From the NCBI RefSeq assembly GCF_023822025.1, contig NZ_CP082909.1, positions 2,904,001 to 2,968,000 of the forward strand: a DNA stretch of 64,000 nucleotides. Reading direction: 5' to 3'. Below the pieces are notes generated by a model. It was not told the DNA's origin. It saw nothing but the letters and a program-made list of their open reading frames with translations, and did not search any database. This DNA is from Endozoicomonas sp. 4G (lineage in GTDB: Bacteria > Pseudomonadota > Gammaproteobacteria > Pseudomonadales > Endozoicomonadaceae). This document shows, piece by piece, positions 50,562 through 60,316 of this stretch (positions within the stretch are counted from its first letter, which is position 1; each line of letters starts with the position of its first letter). The translations under genes were made by a program, and so were the position numbers.

Positions 50562-51296
50562 TCATGGCCTGAACATCAAAACAATCTGGCGACGCAGCCT
50601 CGCTTTGATCGGTGCAATATCCAGCAAGCCTTCCTGCACAAGCCCCTCGTACTCAACCTGCGTAATGAAAGAAGCAAACAGTTGAGCATCGGTTTCCGGT
50701 TGTGAGGAGCCTACGCGCTTAAAAAGTGACACCAGACTGTTCAAAAGATAGGTCTGATGTTTGAAGGCGATGGGACGCAGATTGTCATTTCTCAGGCACT
50801 CCAGCTGAAAAGCCCGCTCTGCGATCAGGTAATCCCGATGCTCGGTCAGCTGGTTGGTGACGTAGTTCACCGCCAACTCCAGCATTTGATCGATAAACTG
50901 ATCCCGGGAATCGTCGGAGTCATCCAGCAGGGAAAGCGCCTTCTGTAACTGGTCGTCTGACTCTTGCCAGAATGCCTTGAAGGTTTCTTCCCCCATTTCT
51001 ACAAACAGGGTAAACGTGTCTGTAATAAGGTCAGAAATATCTTTGAAGTAATACGTGGTCGCAGAGAGAGGCACCTGCGCTTCCTTGGCGACCGCTCGGT
51101 GTCTGACACCACGGACGCCATCTCTCACTACGATTCGCAGCGCTGCTTCCAAAATGGTTCGACGGCGTTGCTCACTGTTGGCCCGGCTGGTTTTACGTCC
51201 CTGATATTTCAGAGCTCCATTTCCGAGAGCTGCTCCTTCATTCTGGGCCATCTGCGATAGGGCGCAGTTTCTTTCTTCACTGTACGTTGCTTCCAT
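50562..51296 (-). CDS. TetR-family transcriptional regulator
   Basis: 244 residues, ATG 51296 with AAGG upstream. HTH at about 50-90 (IVVRDGVRGVRHRAVAKEAQVPLSATTYYFKDISDLI) after an unusually long, uncharacteristic 40-residue lead. The ligand-binding part is not informative. Target and ligand unknown. It lies between ung and lysS on the same strand, with no dedicated partner gene. Confidence 0.85.
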   Translation of the reverse strand: MEATYSEERNCALSQMAQNEGAALGNGALKYQGRKTSRANSEQRRRTILEAALRIVVRDGVRGVRHRAVAKEAQVPLSATTYYFKDISDLITDTFTLFVEMGEETFKAFWQESDDQLQKALSLLDDSDDSRDQFIDQMLELAVNYVTNQLTEHRDYLIAERAFQLECLRNDNLRPIAFKHQTYLLNSLVSLFKRVGSSQPETDAQLFASFITQVEYEGLVQEGLLDIAPIKARLRRQIVLMFRP

Positions 51297-51423
51297 GAGG
51301 AAATGCCTTGCAGTTGCCTGTTAGTCTTATGACGTTTCATTGTTCAAGCCTGGTCAATGGCCGCTGAAGACTGGACTGAAGGCCCGGCAGACAGAAGCAC
51401 TGACCACCGGATTCCAACCAGGA

Positions 51424-52917
51424 TTACTGCTGAGGTCGCATATGCGGGAACAACAGTACGTCACGGATAGAAGGTGCATCAGTAAACAGCATGACCAGAC
51501 GGTCTATACCGATACCCTCGCCCGCTGTTGGCGGCAAACCATACTCCAGAGCGTTGATGTAATCTGCATCGAAGTGCATGGCTTCATCGTCACCAGCGTC
51601 TTTTTCTGCGACCTGCTGACGAAAACGCTCAGCCTGATCTTCAGAATCGTTCAACTCAGAGAAACCATTGGCCACTTCACGCCCACCCACGAAAAACTCA
51701 AAGCGGTCAGAAATGAATGGATTGTCATCATTACGACGCGCCAGAGGGGAAACCTCTGTCGGGTATTCGGTAATGAATGTCGGATCCATCAGACGCTGCT
51801 CAACGGTTTCCTCAAATATCTCGATCTGAATCTTGCCCAGACCCCAGGTACCCTTGACCTCGATACCCAGTTTTTCCGCAACCTGAGTGGCTGAATCAAT
51901 CGTATCAATATCAGCCGCCTCAAGATCCGGATTGAAGTGCAGTATAGAATCGAAAACCGACATGCGCACAAATGGCTTGCCGAAATCGATCTTGTTGCCC
52001 TGATAAGTCACTGTCGTGCCACCGCTCACGTCTCTGGCCAGACGCTTAACAAGCGCTTCCGTGTGATCCATCATATCGTTGTAATCTGCGTAAGCCTGGT
52101 AGAACTCAATCATTGTGAATTCAGGGTTGTGACGAGTAGACAGCCCTTCGTTACGGAAGTTCCGATTAATTTCGAATACCCGTTCAAAACCACCCACCAC
52201 CAGACGCTTGAGGTAGAGTTCCGGAGCAATACGCAGGTACATATCAATGTCCAGCGCATTATGGTGAGTTACGAACGGACGTGCCGTGGCCCCTCCTGGA
52301 ATGACCTGTAGCATCGGGGTCTCCACTTCCATATAGTCCTGCTCATGGAAATAGTCACGAATCACCTGAACAATGCGAGAACGGATACGGAATGCTTCAC
52401 GTGACTCTTCACGGGTCATCAGGTCCACATAACGTTGGCGATAACGCATTTCTGTATCGCTCAGACCCTTGTGCTTCTCGGGCAGCGGACGCAGGGATTT
52501 GGTCAGCAGTTCAACCCGCTCCATATCCACATAGAGATCACCCTTACCGGAACGCTGAAGGGTACCTTCAGCACCAATAATGTCGCCCAGGTCCCAGCTC
52601 TTGGCTTCTTTCAGGACTTCTTTTGCCAGCACCTTGCGGTTCACGTAAACCTGGATACGACCGGACATATCCTGTATTTCCATGAATGCGCCACGGTTCA
52701 ACATGATACGGCCAGCAACCTTGACCTTCTTGCCAATTTCCAGCAGTTCTTCCTTGCTGGCATCGGCAAACGCTTTCTGAAGATCCGCAGCCAGCGCATC
52801 ACGACGGAATTTATTTGGAAAAGCGACTCGCTCCGAACGGATAGCATTCAGTTTTTCACGGCGAAGAGCGACCAGCCGGTTCTCTTCCTGGGCATCTAAA
52901 ATCTGTTCTTCAGACAT
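51424..52917 (-). CDS. lysS: lysyl-tRNA synthetase, class II
   Basis: Charges tRNA-Lys. 497 residues (505 in E. coli). OB-fold anticodon domain about 60-145, then class II motif 2 ([20 protein letters not shown]) and motif 3 ([14 protein letters not shown]). Lies 88 bases below prfB, the conserved prfB-lysS operon. Confidence 0.97.
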   Translation of the reverse strand: MSEEQILDAQEENRLVALRREKLNAIRSERVAFPNKFRRDALAADLQKAFADASKEELLEIGKKVKVAGRIMLNRGAFMEIQDMSGRIQVYVNRKVLAKEVLKEAKSWDLGDIIGAEGTLQRSGKGDLYVDMERVELLTKSLRPLPEKHKGLSDTEMRYRQRYVDLMTREESREAFRIRSRIVQVIRDYFHEQDYMEVETPMLQVIPGGATARPFVTHHNALDIDMYLRIAPELYLKRLVVGGFERVFEINRNFRNEGLSTRHNPEFTMIEFYQAYADYNDMMDHTEALVKRLARDVSGGTTVTYQGNKIDFGKPFVRMSVFDSILHFNPDLEAADIDTIDSATQVAEKLGIEVKGTWGLGKIQIEIFEETVEQRLMDPTFITEYPTEVSPLARRNDDNPFISDRFEFFVGGREVANGFSELNDSEDQAERFRQQVAEKDAGDDEAMHFDADYINALEYGLPPTAGEGIGIDRLVMLFTDAPSIRDVLLFPHMRPQQ

Positions 52918-53005
52918 ATTTTCTCCGGTTCACCCGCTTCAGGGCTGGGAGTGAACAGCTGCCTGTCACTCCTCTGTGTAAACTATTCTCTGCTAACGGC
53001 TGACT

Positions 53006-54104
53006 TTACAGGCCTTTCTTGAGGCTGGCCTCAATAAACTTGTCGAGATCCCCGTCAAGTACCGCCTGGGTATTGCGAGTTTCTACGCTGGTTCTCAGGT
53101 CCTTGATCCGGGAATCATCCAGCACGTAAGAACGAATCTGACTGCCCCAGCCAATATCAGACTTGGACTCTTCCAGAGCCTGCGCGTCGGCGCTACGCTT
53201 CTGCATCTCCAGCTCATACAGTTTCGCTTTCAGCTGCTGCATGGCCTTATCCTTGTTCTGGTGCTGGGAACGCTGGTTCTGACACTGCACCACAATACCG
53301 GAAGGCTCGTGAGTAATACGAACCGCAGAGTCGGTGGTGTTTACGTGCTGACCACCGGCACCACTGGAGCGATAAGTATCGATTCGAAGGTCAGCCGGAT
53401 TAATCTCGATCTCGACGTTATCGTCTATCTCCGGAGAGACAAAAACTGATGAGAAAGAAGTATGACGGCGATTGCCGGAATCAAATGGAGACTTACGTAC
53501 CAGACGATGTACGCCTGTTTCTGTTCTCAACCAACCAAAAGCGTATTCACCGGTAAACTGAACCGTAGCCGACTTAATACCCGCCACTTCTCCTGCCGAC
53601 ACTTCAATGATTTCGGTTTTGAAGCCTCGCTGCTCACCCCATCGCAGGTACATCCGCAACAGCATATTGGCCCAGTCCTGGGCCTCGGTGCCACCGGAAC
53701 CTGACTGAATATCCAGGTAAGCATTGTTAGGATCCATCTCTCCGGAAAACATACGACGGAATTCCAGTTCTTCCAGCTTTTCACTCAGTTGGTCCAGCTC
53801 TTCGACAACACCCTCTACGCCATCTTCGTCCTGCTCTTCCACTGACATTTCCAGCAGTTCACTGGCATCTTCCAGACCGGATGTCAGCTGTTCAATGGTA
53901 GAAACAATGCCTTCCAGAAGGGAACGTTCTTTACCCAGGGCCTGGGCACGTTCGGGTTCATTCCAGACGTCCGGGTCCTCAAGCTCCCGCTCTACTTCCT
54001 GCAGACGCTCACTTTTGTGAGCGTAGTCAAAGATACCCCCTAAGCACGTCATTACGCGCCGTCAGATCTTTAATACGCTCCTTGATAGGATTTACTTCAA
54101 GCAT
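53006..54104 (-). CDS. prfB: peptide chain release factor 2, with programmed +1 frameshift
   Basis: Reads UAA and UGA stop codons. The gene is in two frames: ATG 54104 gives [20 protein letters not shown] and LRGYL, then an in-frame TGA; a +1 shift continues into the long frame. The product is 365 residues, as in E. coli. Tripeptide anticodon SPF ([14 protein letters not shown]) and catalytic GGQ ([15 protein letters not shown]) are present. The first part of the gene is repeated downstream in an 803-base duplication, but this copy is complete. Confidence 0.96.
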
Positions 54105-54561
54105 GGCTTATCGCTCAGTCTCGTTTGATGAAAAGTTTCGATGAAAATCAGGAAATATCACTTCAGCTGCTTATACTCCTGAATCAGGAATATTTGCTTC
54201 AGGCAGTAAGAGAAAGGAATGATTTCCACAATAAAAAACAGCCGGTCATTCTACCTGATCGACCCAAGCGTTGGAATGACAGAAAAATGAAAGCCAATTT
54301 TTTTTAGGGCCTGATAAAAATTCCGGGAACATTTTCAACAATAGGCGGTCGAACCCACCACAACAGTAACAAACAACCATGGATGCAACACAAATGATTA
54401 AACAGAAACTGACAGCTCTGGCGCTAACCCTTCCCCTGACTGCTCTGTCTCTCGCCGGTTTTGCCAATGAAGAAGAGCCAAAGCCGGATGAGACTGATAA
54501 AAGCGAATGGGTCATCAACCTTCAGAGCCTGGTTGCTCAAATCGAAGATTCCACTGAAGAA
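53759..54561. repeat. 803 bp tandem duplication, unit A
   Basis: Holds the 5' third of prfB and the first part of the small secreted-protein gene. Repeated next to itself as unit B. I see one substitution between the units (CCAGC versus CCTGC near the start), so the event is recent. The junction shares GA only. Confidence 0.93.
54026..54041 (-). promoter_or_regulatory. prfB: prfB autoregulatory frameshift site
   Basis: Minus strand reads AGGGGGTATCTTTGAC, the canonical RF2 site: a Shine-Dalgarno-like AGGGGG, slippery CTT and UGA followed by C. Low RF2 favours the +1 shift. An identical site lies in the duplicated fragment at about 54829-54844. Confidence 0.95.
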
Positions 54562-54648
54562 GAATTCCAGTTCTTCCAGCTTTTCACTCAGTTGGTCCTG
54601 CTCTTCGACAACACCCTCTACGCCATCTTCGTCCTGCTCTTCCACTGA
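54379..54648 (+). pseudogene. truncated copy of the small secreted-protein gene, fused to prfB antisense
   Basis: Residues 1-61 equal the intact gene at 55182, up to QIEDSTEE. The frame then enters unit B antisense to prfB ([15 protein letters not shown]) and ends in a hydrophobic tail. A by-product of the duplication; its promoter and start are unchanged, so a chimeric protein may be made. Confidence 0.8.
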
Positions 54649-54907
54649 CATTTCCAGCAGTTCACTGGCATCTTCCAGACCGGATGTCAGCTGTTCAATG
54701 GTAGAAACAATGCCTTCCAGAAGGGAACGTTCTTTACCCAGGGCCTGGGCACGTTCGGGTTCATTCCAGACGTCCGGGTCCTCAAGCTCCCGCTCTACTT
54801 CCTGCAGACGCTCACTTTTGTGAGCGTAGTCAAAGATACCCCCTAAGCACGTCATTACGCGCCGTCAGATCTTTAATACGCTCCTTGATAGGATTTACTT
54901 CAAGCAT
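54562..54907 (-). pseudogene. prfB: truncated prfB 5' fragment
   Basis: Has the same ATG (54907), leader and frameshift site as prfB, but is cut after about 115 codons, near LEELEF. It reads on into antisense sequence of the small gene (ending at 54424). It lacks SPF and GGQ, so it cannot act as a release factor. Confidence 0.85.
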
Positions 54908-55364
54908 GGCTTATCGCTCAGTCTCGTTTGATGAAAAGTTTCGATGAAAATCAGGAAATATCACTTCAGCTGCTTATACTCCTGAATCAGGAATATTTGC
55001 TTCAGGCAGTAAGAGAAAGGAATGATTTCCACAATAAAAAACAGCCGGTCATTCTACCTGATCGACCCAAGCGTTGGAATGACAGAAAAATGAAAGCCAA
55101 TTTTTTTTAGGGCCTGATAAAAATTCCGGGAACATTTTCAACAATAGGCGGTCGAACCCACCACAACAGTAACAAACAACCATGGATGCAACACAAATGA
55201 TTAAACAGAAACTGACAGCTCTGGCGCTAACCCTTCCCCTGACTGCTCTGTCTCTCGCCGGTTTTGCCAATGAAGAAGAGCCAAAGCCGGATGAGACTGA
55301 TAAAAGCGAATGGGTCATCAACCTTCAGAGCCTGGTTGCTCAAATCGAAGATTCCACTGAAGAA
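54562..55364. repeat. 803 bp tandem duplication, unit B
   Basis: Second unit, offset by 803 bases from unit A. Carries a cut prfB 5' end and the start of the intact small gene. Confidence 0.93.
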
Positions 55365-55412
55365 GATGATGACGAGCCTTTTACCGACGAAACTTACTTC
55401 CACTTAACTTAA
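55182..55412 (+). CDS. small secreted acidic protein
   Basis: 76 residues from ATG 55182, or 71 from ATG 55197. Signal peptide [20 protein letters not shown], then a short acidic mature part ([29 protein letters not shown]). No family recognised. It reads divergently from prfB, and its 5' part is duplicated at 54379. Confidence 0.6.
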   Translation: MDATQMIKQKLTALALTLPLTALSLAGFANEEEPKPDETDKSEWVINLQSLVAQIEDSTEEDDDEPFTDETYFHLT

Positions 55413-55578
55413 ACCGTTCACGTCTGCTGTAGCCTGACAGTACGCAGACACCAGCGACACGGAAGGTCACACGAGAGGATCTCTGACGTTACCCATTCAT
55501 AAGACTTAAAGAGAATTGGGAAGGCACTCCACTGCCTGAACTCGGGATCCAGGTATCTAATTAAAACAATCAATTATC

Positions 55579-55660
55579 TATAAAGCCCCTACGCCTTCTG
55601 CCATTTAGTTCTTCTAAGTGATTGTTTGGTGGCAGCAGGGGTGGACGTAGAGGCTTTATA
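55579..55660. repeat. inverted repeat before the zinc-finger gene
   Basis: TATAAAGCCCCTACG (55579-55593) and CGTAGAGGCTTTATA (55646-55660) are complementary at 14 of 15 positions, with a 52-base centre that has weaker inner pairing. The right arm ends 19 bases before the start of the next gene. It could be a large operator, a folded leader or a small element remnant. Confidence 0.6.
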
Positions 55661-55679
55661 AATAGGAAGAACATTTCGC

Positions 55680-56408
55680 ATGACTAACGAATTAACGACT
55701 AACGAAACCGACGATACCGCAGTAGCAGCTGCCGCAGGATCTGACCCGGTTTTAAGATACTGCCAACGCTGTGAGAAGCCGACTGAACGATATGCCTGCA
55801 ATACCCGATGCAAGCTGTGCCACAAAAAGCTATCAAGAGTAAAGAACTATCAGCGTATCAACAATGATGGCACACCATTGTTAGACTGCCTGGACACCGC
55901 CGAATTTGAAGGCTACGTCTTTAGAATAATCAACAAGAAGACCGGTCAGTTTTTTGTAGGGTCAGGACTGAATAGATTACCAGGGCAAATCCATATAGTT
56001 ATCCTGCAAGCCAAGCAAAAGCAGAAGACCACCAGCGCAAGTTACGCAATGGTCCGCCAAACACTTAAGCATGGCGATGAGTCAGACCTGACGATCGAAC
56101 AAATCGAGACAGAGCCTTTCACTCTCGAAAACAGAGACGAGGTGGCGATTAAGCTGGAGGTTCTGAAAGAGGACTACCTGCTTCATGTGTGCATGGGAGA
56201 TCCCTTATGCCTGAACAACAAGACAGCTTCGGCCATCTTGGGAGACCCTGCAGACAAGGTTATGCCCGACGCTGATCCTGCCGCCCCTCTGCCTGAACAG
56301 CACGTCCCCCCATCGCTATCTGAGGACATGACAGAACCCTATTCACCGCCTGAGGCAAGGAAGAAGCAGAAGAGCCTAACGCTCTATGGCTCTTCTGAAA
56401 GGCGGTAG
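55680..56408 (+). CDS. zinc-finger protein with a GIY-YIG-like domain
   Basis: 242 residues, family uncertain. A four-Cys cluster CQRCEKPTERYACNTRCKLC (about 28-47) looks like a zinc finger. Residues about 78-180 follow the GIY-YIG pattern: GYVFRIINKKTGQFFVGSG in place of GIY...YIG, a middle helix (SASYAMVRQTLKHG), and KLEVLKEDYLLHV...CLNNK like the Glu-bearing end of that fold. The catalytic Tyr pair is only partly kept, so nuclease activity is doubtful. The carboxy tail is Pro/Glu-rich. Its last 33 bases overlap the dinG end on the other strand. Confidence 0.55.
   Translation: MTNELTTNETDDTAVAAAAGSDPVLRYCQRCEKPTERYACNTRCKLCHKKLSRVKNYQRINNDGTPLLDCLDTAEFEGYVFRIINKKTGQFFVGSGLNRLPGQIHIVILQAKQKQKTTSASYAMVRQTLKHGDESDLTIEQIETEPFTLENRDEVAIKLEVLKEDYLLHVCMGDPLCLNNKTASAILGDPADKVMPDADPAAPLPEQHVPPSLSEDMTEPYSPPEARKKQKSLTLYGSSERR
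56368..56396. terminator. hairpin shared by two convergent gene ends
   Basis: AGAAGAGCC (56368-56376) pairs exactly with GGCTCTTCT (56388-56396) around 11 bases, inside the coding overlap of the zinc-finger gene and dinG. Possible two-way terminator. Confidence 0.45.
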
Positions 56409-58517
56409 AGAATCCAGAATCATACGACCGTATCTGGCTGTGATCACTCTTCGGTCCAACAAGGTGATCTGGCCGATATCCTGTTCGGTTCTCAATAAAC
56501 GACCACAGGCCTGTACCAGCTTGATGGCTGCATCCGGAACCGTTATTTCCATAAATGGATTTCGGCCCTGTGCCTCAAGCCATTCTGACAGTGCCGATTC
56601 CACAGGATCATCAGGCACCGCAAAAGGAATTTTGGCGATGATAACATGCTCACAATACTCACCTGGCAGGTCGATCCCCTCCGCCAGACTGGCAAGACCA
56701 AAGAGTATGCTGTCTTTACCTTCATCAATATTCTTGCGATGCAGTTTCAGCAGTTCTGCCCGCGAATAATCATCCTGTAAAAGAATCTTCCTGCGCCATG
56801 CATCATCCAGACCAAAATGCACATCTTTCATCTGCTTACGTGATGAAAAAAGTACCAGAGTACCTTTTTGTGTGGACATCAGGTCAGGCAACCTTTCAAC
56901 GATTTCTTCCGTATGTTCCTCACTCCGACGAGGATCTGACAACATATCCGGCACCACCAGCTGAGCTGCATGGCTGTGCTGAAAAGGACTGGGAACCACC
57001 ACACACCGTGACTCGGACGGAATCCCGGAGCGCATACGAAAACGATTGAAATTCCCCAGGGCGGTGAGCGTGGCAGAAGTGACAATGGATGCGTAACCCG
57101 GATTCCAGAGCGTCTGCCAGAGCGTTGCCGAAGAAAGAATGGGACTGCTGAAAACCTCCAGTTCCTCACCAAAAGGCCCTTCGCTCCATTTCAGCCAGCG
57201 GGCACTGGGTGGCTCACCTTCAGGGTCTTTCATGGTGTAGGTCAACCAGAGTTGAAACTGGTTCTCCAGACGCATTTGCATCGCGCCAATTTCCGGAAAC
57301 AGTTGCTCTGCCTGCCAACGGTCAATGCCGGGAACCTCTCCATCCATCGCCTCATTCAGTTCTTTGGCGACCTTTTCAATCATCCCACTGCATCGACTGA
57401 AGCTGACTTTAAGCACTTCAGCCTGCTGACGGACGGCTTCGGGCACCTTTCCCTGTGGAAAGCGATAAACTGCAACCGTCGTATCGCCCTGAACTCGAGG
57501 CTCAAAGGTTGCGATCTCCTGTAACAGCGTCCGGGTATGACCGAGGGCATTGACCAGTTCGTCAAACTCAGGCATGAGTTTTTCAAGCCTTTCACCCAAC
57601 TCGCCAGGCAGGGCATTCTGGGACAGGGTTTTCTTCAGGTACTGACTGGCCTTCTCCAGCCAGCTGGCCGTTCCTTTTAACCGGGAATGACAGGCGAAGT
57701 GATCAATGGCCTTGTCTGGCAGATGATGACCTTCATCAAAGACGTAAACCGTATCTTTAGGGTCAGGCAAAATAGCGCCACCACCCAAAGCCAGGTCAGC
57801 CAGTACCAGGTCATGATTGGTAACGACTACGTCGGCCTGCTCAAGATCTGCCCGGGCTTTGAAGAAAGGACACTGATTAAAATAACCGCACCGTCGGCCA
57901 CTGCATTGGGCATGATCTGTGGTGATCATTCGCCATTGTTGATCTTCCAAAGCATCGGGCCAGCTGTCCCGATCACCTTCCCACTTGGAAGCGGAAAAGT
58001 CTTCTAACATATTCTGGTAGAGCTTCAGGGAGGACTCGTCCTGCTTCAGAGTAAAACCGTCCCCGGCAAACATATCCATTAATGAGGCGGTTGACTGCTC
58101 TTCCTGCAACAATCGGTCAAGTTTGCTCAAACAAACGTATCGTCCACGTCCTTTGGCCAGGGTAAAAGAGAACTTAAGTCCGGTTTTCAGGATAATATCG
58201 GGCAGGTCCTTGCCAATAATCTGCTCCTGAAGCGTCACCGTCGCTGTTGAGATCACCAGCCTTTTGTCAGCAGCCTGGGCCATGACGACAGAAGGCAGAA
58301 CGTAACCTACCGTTTTACCAGTACCGGTCCCGGCTTCGACCACAATAACAGAGGGATCAGACGTTCTACGCCCTTCAGCATCAGTCTCAACCTCTCCCAG
58401 GGAACGGGCAACTTCTGCAATCATCTGTTTCTGGCCGGGCCGCGCCTTCAGCTTTTTGCTGGCCAGAAATGTGCTGTACGCTTTCTGGATCTTCTTTTTC
58501 TGTGAATCTTCAAGCAC
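56376..58517 (-). CDS. dinG: ATP-dependent DNA helicase DinG
   Basis: XPD-like 5'-3' helicase that resolves R-loops and D-loops. GTG 58517, with GGGTGAT upstream, gives 713 residues (716 in E. coli); a TTG at 58592 would add 25 unconserved residues. Walker A VVEAGTGTGKTVGYVLP, Fe-S cluster cysteines near residues 110-225 (RGRYVCLSK, CSGRRCGYFNQCPFF), DEGH as motif II (VYVFDEGHHLPD), and QACGRLLRTEQDIG as motif VI. Confidence 0.95.
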   Translation of the reverse strand: MLEDSQKKKIQKAYSTFLASKKLKARPGQKQMIAEVARSLGEVETDAEGRRTSDPSVIVVEAGTGTGKTVGYVLPSVVMAQAADKRLVISTATVTLQEQIIGKDLPDIILKTGLKFSFTLAKGRGRYVCLSKLDRLLQEEQSTASLMDMFAGDGFTLKQDESSLKLYQNMLEDFSASKWEGDRDSWPDALEDQQWRMITTDHAQCSGRRCGYFNQCPFFKARADLEQADVVVTNHDLVLADLALGGGAILPDPKDTVYVFDEGHHLPDKAIDHFACHSRLKGTASWLEKASQYLKKTLSQNALPGELGERLEKLMPEFDELVNALGHTRTLLQEIATFEPRVQGDTTVAVYRFPQGKVPEAVRQQAEVLKVSFSRCSGMIEKVAKELNEAMDGEVPGIDRWQAEQLFPEIGAMQMRLENQFQLWLTYTMKDPEGEPPSARWLKWSEGPFGEELEVFSSPILSSATLWQTLWNPGYASIVTSATLTALGNFNRFRMRSGIPSESRCVVVPSPFQHSHAAQLVVPDMLSDPRRSEEHTEEIVERLPDLMSTQKGTLVLFSSRKQMKDVHFGLDDAWRRKILLQDDYSRAELLKLHRKNIDEGKDSILFGLASLAEGIDLPGEYCEHVIIAKIPFAVPDDPVESALSEWLEAQGRNPFMEITVPDAAIKLVQACGRLLRTEQDIGQITLLDRRVITARYGRMILDSLPPFRRAIER

Positions 58518-58838
58518 TGTGCTGATCACCCACAGGCACGAAGAGATTCCACAATGCTGAAAGCCAGAATAAAACCACCACTGCTTTGCCAAAGCCCATG
58601 TATCTGATCCTCTAAGTAAAATGACATTCTATCTAAAAGCCATCACTCCTGCTCGTAGAATGCTGCAATTATTCTCTGGCCTGAAGGCTGGTTTAGCTTT
58701 CGAATTGGCGCCCATCAGGAAACCTTCCTATATTGATTCAGGATTTTAGATGCTGTTGACCCACTTCGCAGGGCAACGGCTCAGACAATCAGGGAAGTGA
58801 CACCAAAACAACCCCTCAAATACTAAGGTATAAACAAC
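58518..58838. other. intergenic region and leader before serpin 1
   Basis: 321 bases. The 3' third (from 58720) is homologous to the leaders of the other serpin genes; see 58727-58838. The rest shows nothing I can name. Confidence 0.5.
58727..58838 (+). promoter_or_regulatory. conserved leader of serpin 1
   Basis: CCTATATTGA at 58727, 112 bases before the GTG start, then an imperfect hairpin GTTGACC...GGGCAAC (58755-58777) and AAGGTATAAACAAC before the start. The same order and spacing occur before 60431 and 63642. TATATT could be a -10 box. Confidence 0.55.
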
Positions 58839-60209
58839 GTGGTTTTACTCAGAAAATCTTCCGACCCAGTCTGTCGGGACAGAGTCGTTCTGGTGTTGGC
58901 CCTTTTACTCTGCTCGCTGGCTGTACATGCTCAAAATGACATAGTGTCATGTCCCCACTGCGGCTTTCCTTACTATAAAAAAGAATATGCATCCTGCCCA
59001 TCCTGCAAACTGCTTGATCCTGGTCGACCAAAGCAGCAAGCTGCACCTTCGACAAGTCAAACATGCAGCTCTACTGACGATCAGGAAGACTTTACATTCC
59101 ACCCGGCGATCCCCCTTCAACATGACACAGCACCTTCCCAAGCCGTAACAACAGTAAATCCTGATGCACAGATGGATGAATCGCTGAGAAACCTGGAGTT
59201 TGCCGTCAATGTTTTTAGCCGTGCAGCCCCCAATATTCCAGAAAATTTTGTCCTATCCCCTGATAGTTTTTTTCAGACACTGGCATTGTCAGTATTAAAT
59301 GCGGGTGCTGACGGTGCCACCGAGCAATGGCGTCGCATTGGACAGGACACACACGCTTTTGCGCAAAGCTTACTGGCAGCCGGTCAGCTTGAGCCTCAGG
59401 CAATTTACAAAGAGAGACTTAAGCAAATACACGACGATCTTCGTGATAACGTCAACTTGATGAAACTCACACCCATGCATAGCCTGGCCCGGGAGCTCAA
59501 CGGACTCTTTTGCCAATTAACCCATGGTATGGTGCAACGTTTTTGCAATCCCATCGCTTATCCCTTGTCAAGATGCGTAGAACTCATAGCTTCTATTTAC
59601 TTCACAGATCTTCTGGAAAGATCTCGCGGGACCGAACATGAAGCTTTATTTACCTTGCCCGATGGCCAGGCAGCCCTTGTAAACAGAATTATGGATGGAA
59701 AAATTAATCCTTCACAATACACTCATCACAATGATTGGGAAGCATTTGCCTTTCCCTACCTCAAAAATGATGAAGTCATTCTGATTTTCCCCCCGGCAGG
59801 AGTATTGCTTCATACATTAAGGCTAGAAACAATAAGGACATTATTATCATCATTAAACGCCAGAGAATCCTTTCCATCCAGCTCAACCGTGACTTCTGAA
59901 CTTCCACTCCCTGACATTGATACAAACATTGACTTGAGCGAAGCTTTAAGTGGGTCAGCTTCAGGATTAGCTGCGGTTGTTACCAGCGGACTGAGTTCAG
60001 GCACTATGTCAGCTGTACCTGCTCTTATGAGTGCGCTTAGCAAACAAGCTGCCCCGAGCGCAGCTTCAACAGGCGCTGGCTCTAAGAGAACACATGAGGG
60101 AGATACAATACCATCAATGCGATTTGATCGACCCTCTATTTATATGTTGCGTAATAACATAACAGAAAGAATCTTCTATATCGGACAGATACTTACCCCC
60201 CTGAGATAG
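58839..60209 (+). CDS. secreted serpin-like protein with zinc-ribbon amino terminus
   Basis: 456 residues from a GTG start. Signal peptide 1-31 (LVLALLLCSLAVHAQ). Zinc-ribbon-like CPHC (38-41) and CPSC (53-56), then a linker to 115. Residues 118-456 follow the serpin fold: NLEFAVNVF...NFVLSPDSFFQTLALSVLNAGADGATEQ (helix A to helix D entry), NGLFCQLTHGMVQRF and IASIYF (helix F and strand 3A), FTLPDGQ...FPYLKNDEVILIFPPAG (sheet B), VTSELPLPDI and IDLSEAL, then a small-residue hinge (APSAASTGAG), a loop SKRTHEGDTIPS and the terminal RFDRPSIYMLRNNITERIFYIGQILTP. The segment between helix D and F is shorter than usual. Serpins trap serine or cysteine proteases. The hinge departs from EEGTEAAA, so inhibition is unproven. 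Confidence 0.78.
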   Translation: MVLLRKSSDPVCRDRVVLVLALLLCSLAVHAQNDIVSCPHCGFPYYKKEYASCPSCKLLDPGRPKQQAAPSTSQTCSSTDDQEDFTFHPAIPLQHDTAPSQAVTTVNPDAQMDESLRNLEFAVNVFSRAAPNIPENFVLSPDSFFQTLALSVLNAGADGATEQWRRIGQDTHAFAQSLLAAGQLEPQAIYKERLKQIHDDLRDNVNLMKLTPMHSLARELNGLFCQLTHGMVQRFCNPIAYPLSRCVELIASIYFTDLLERSRGTEHEALFTLPDGQAALVNRIMDGKINPSQYTHHNDWEAFAFPYLKNDEVILIFPPAGVLLHTLRLETIRTLLSSLNARESFPSSSTVTSELPLPDIDTNIDLSEALSGSASGLAAVVTSGLSSGTMSAVPALMSALSKQAAPSAASTGAGSKRTHEGDTIPSMRFDRPSIYMLRNNITERIFYIGQILTPLR

Positions 60210-60316
60210 CCGTTCGGAATTGAGTACCGCCCAGTGCACCATTTCGATAAAATTGAAACCGTACTAGTCGAGACAACGATCTTGAAAAACACCTTGAGCA
60301 CTCATCAAAAAACTGT

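Noticed and set aside
54125-54307. 60-codon plus-strand frame, repeated at 54928
   Set aside because: Its second copy is explained by the 803-base duplication, and neither has a domain or signal; not enough to call a gene.
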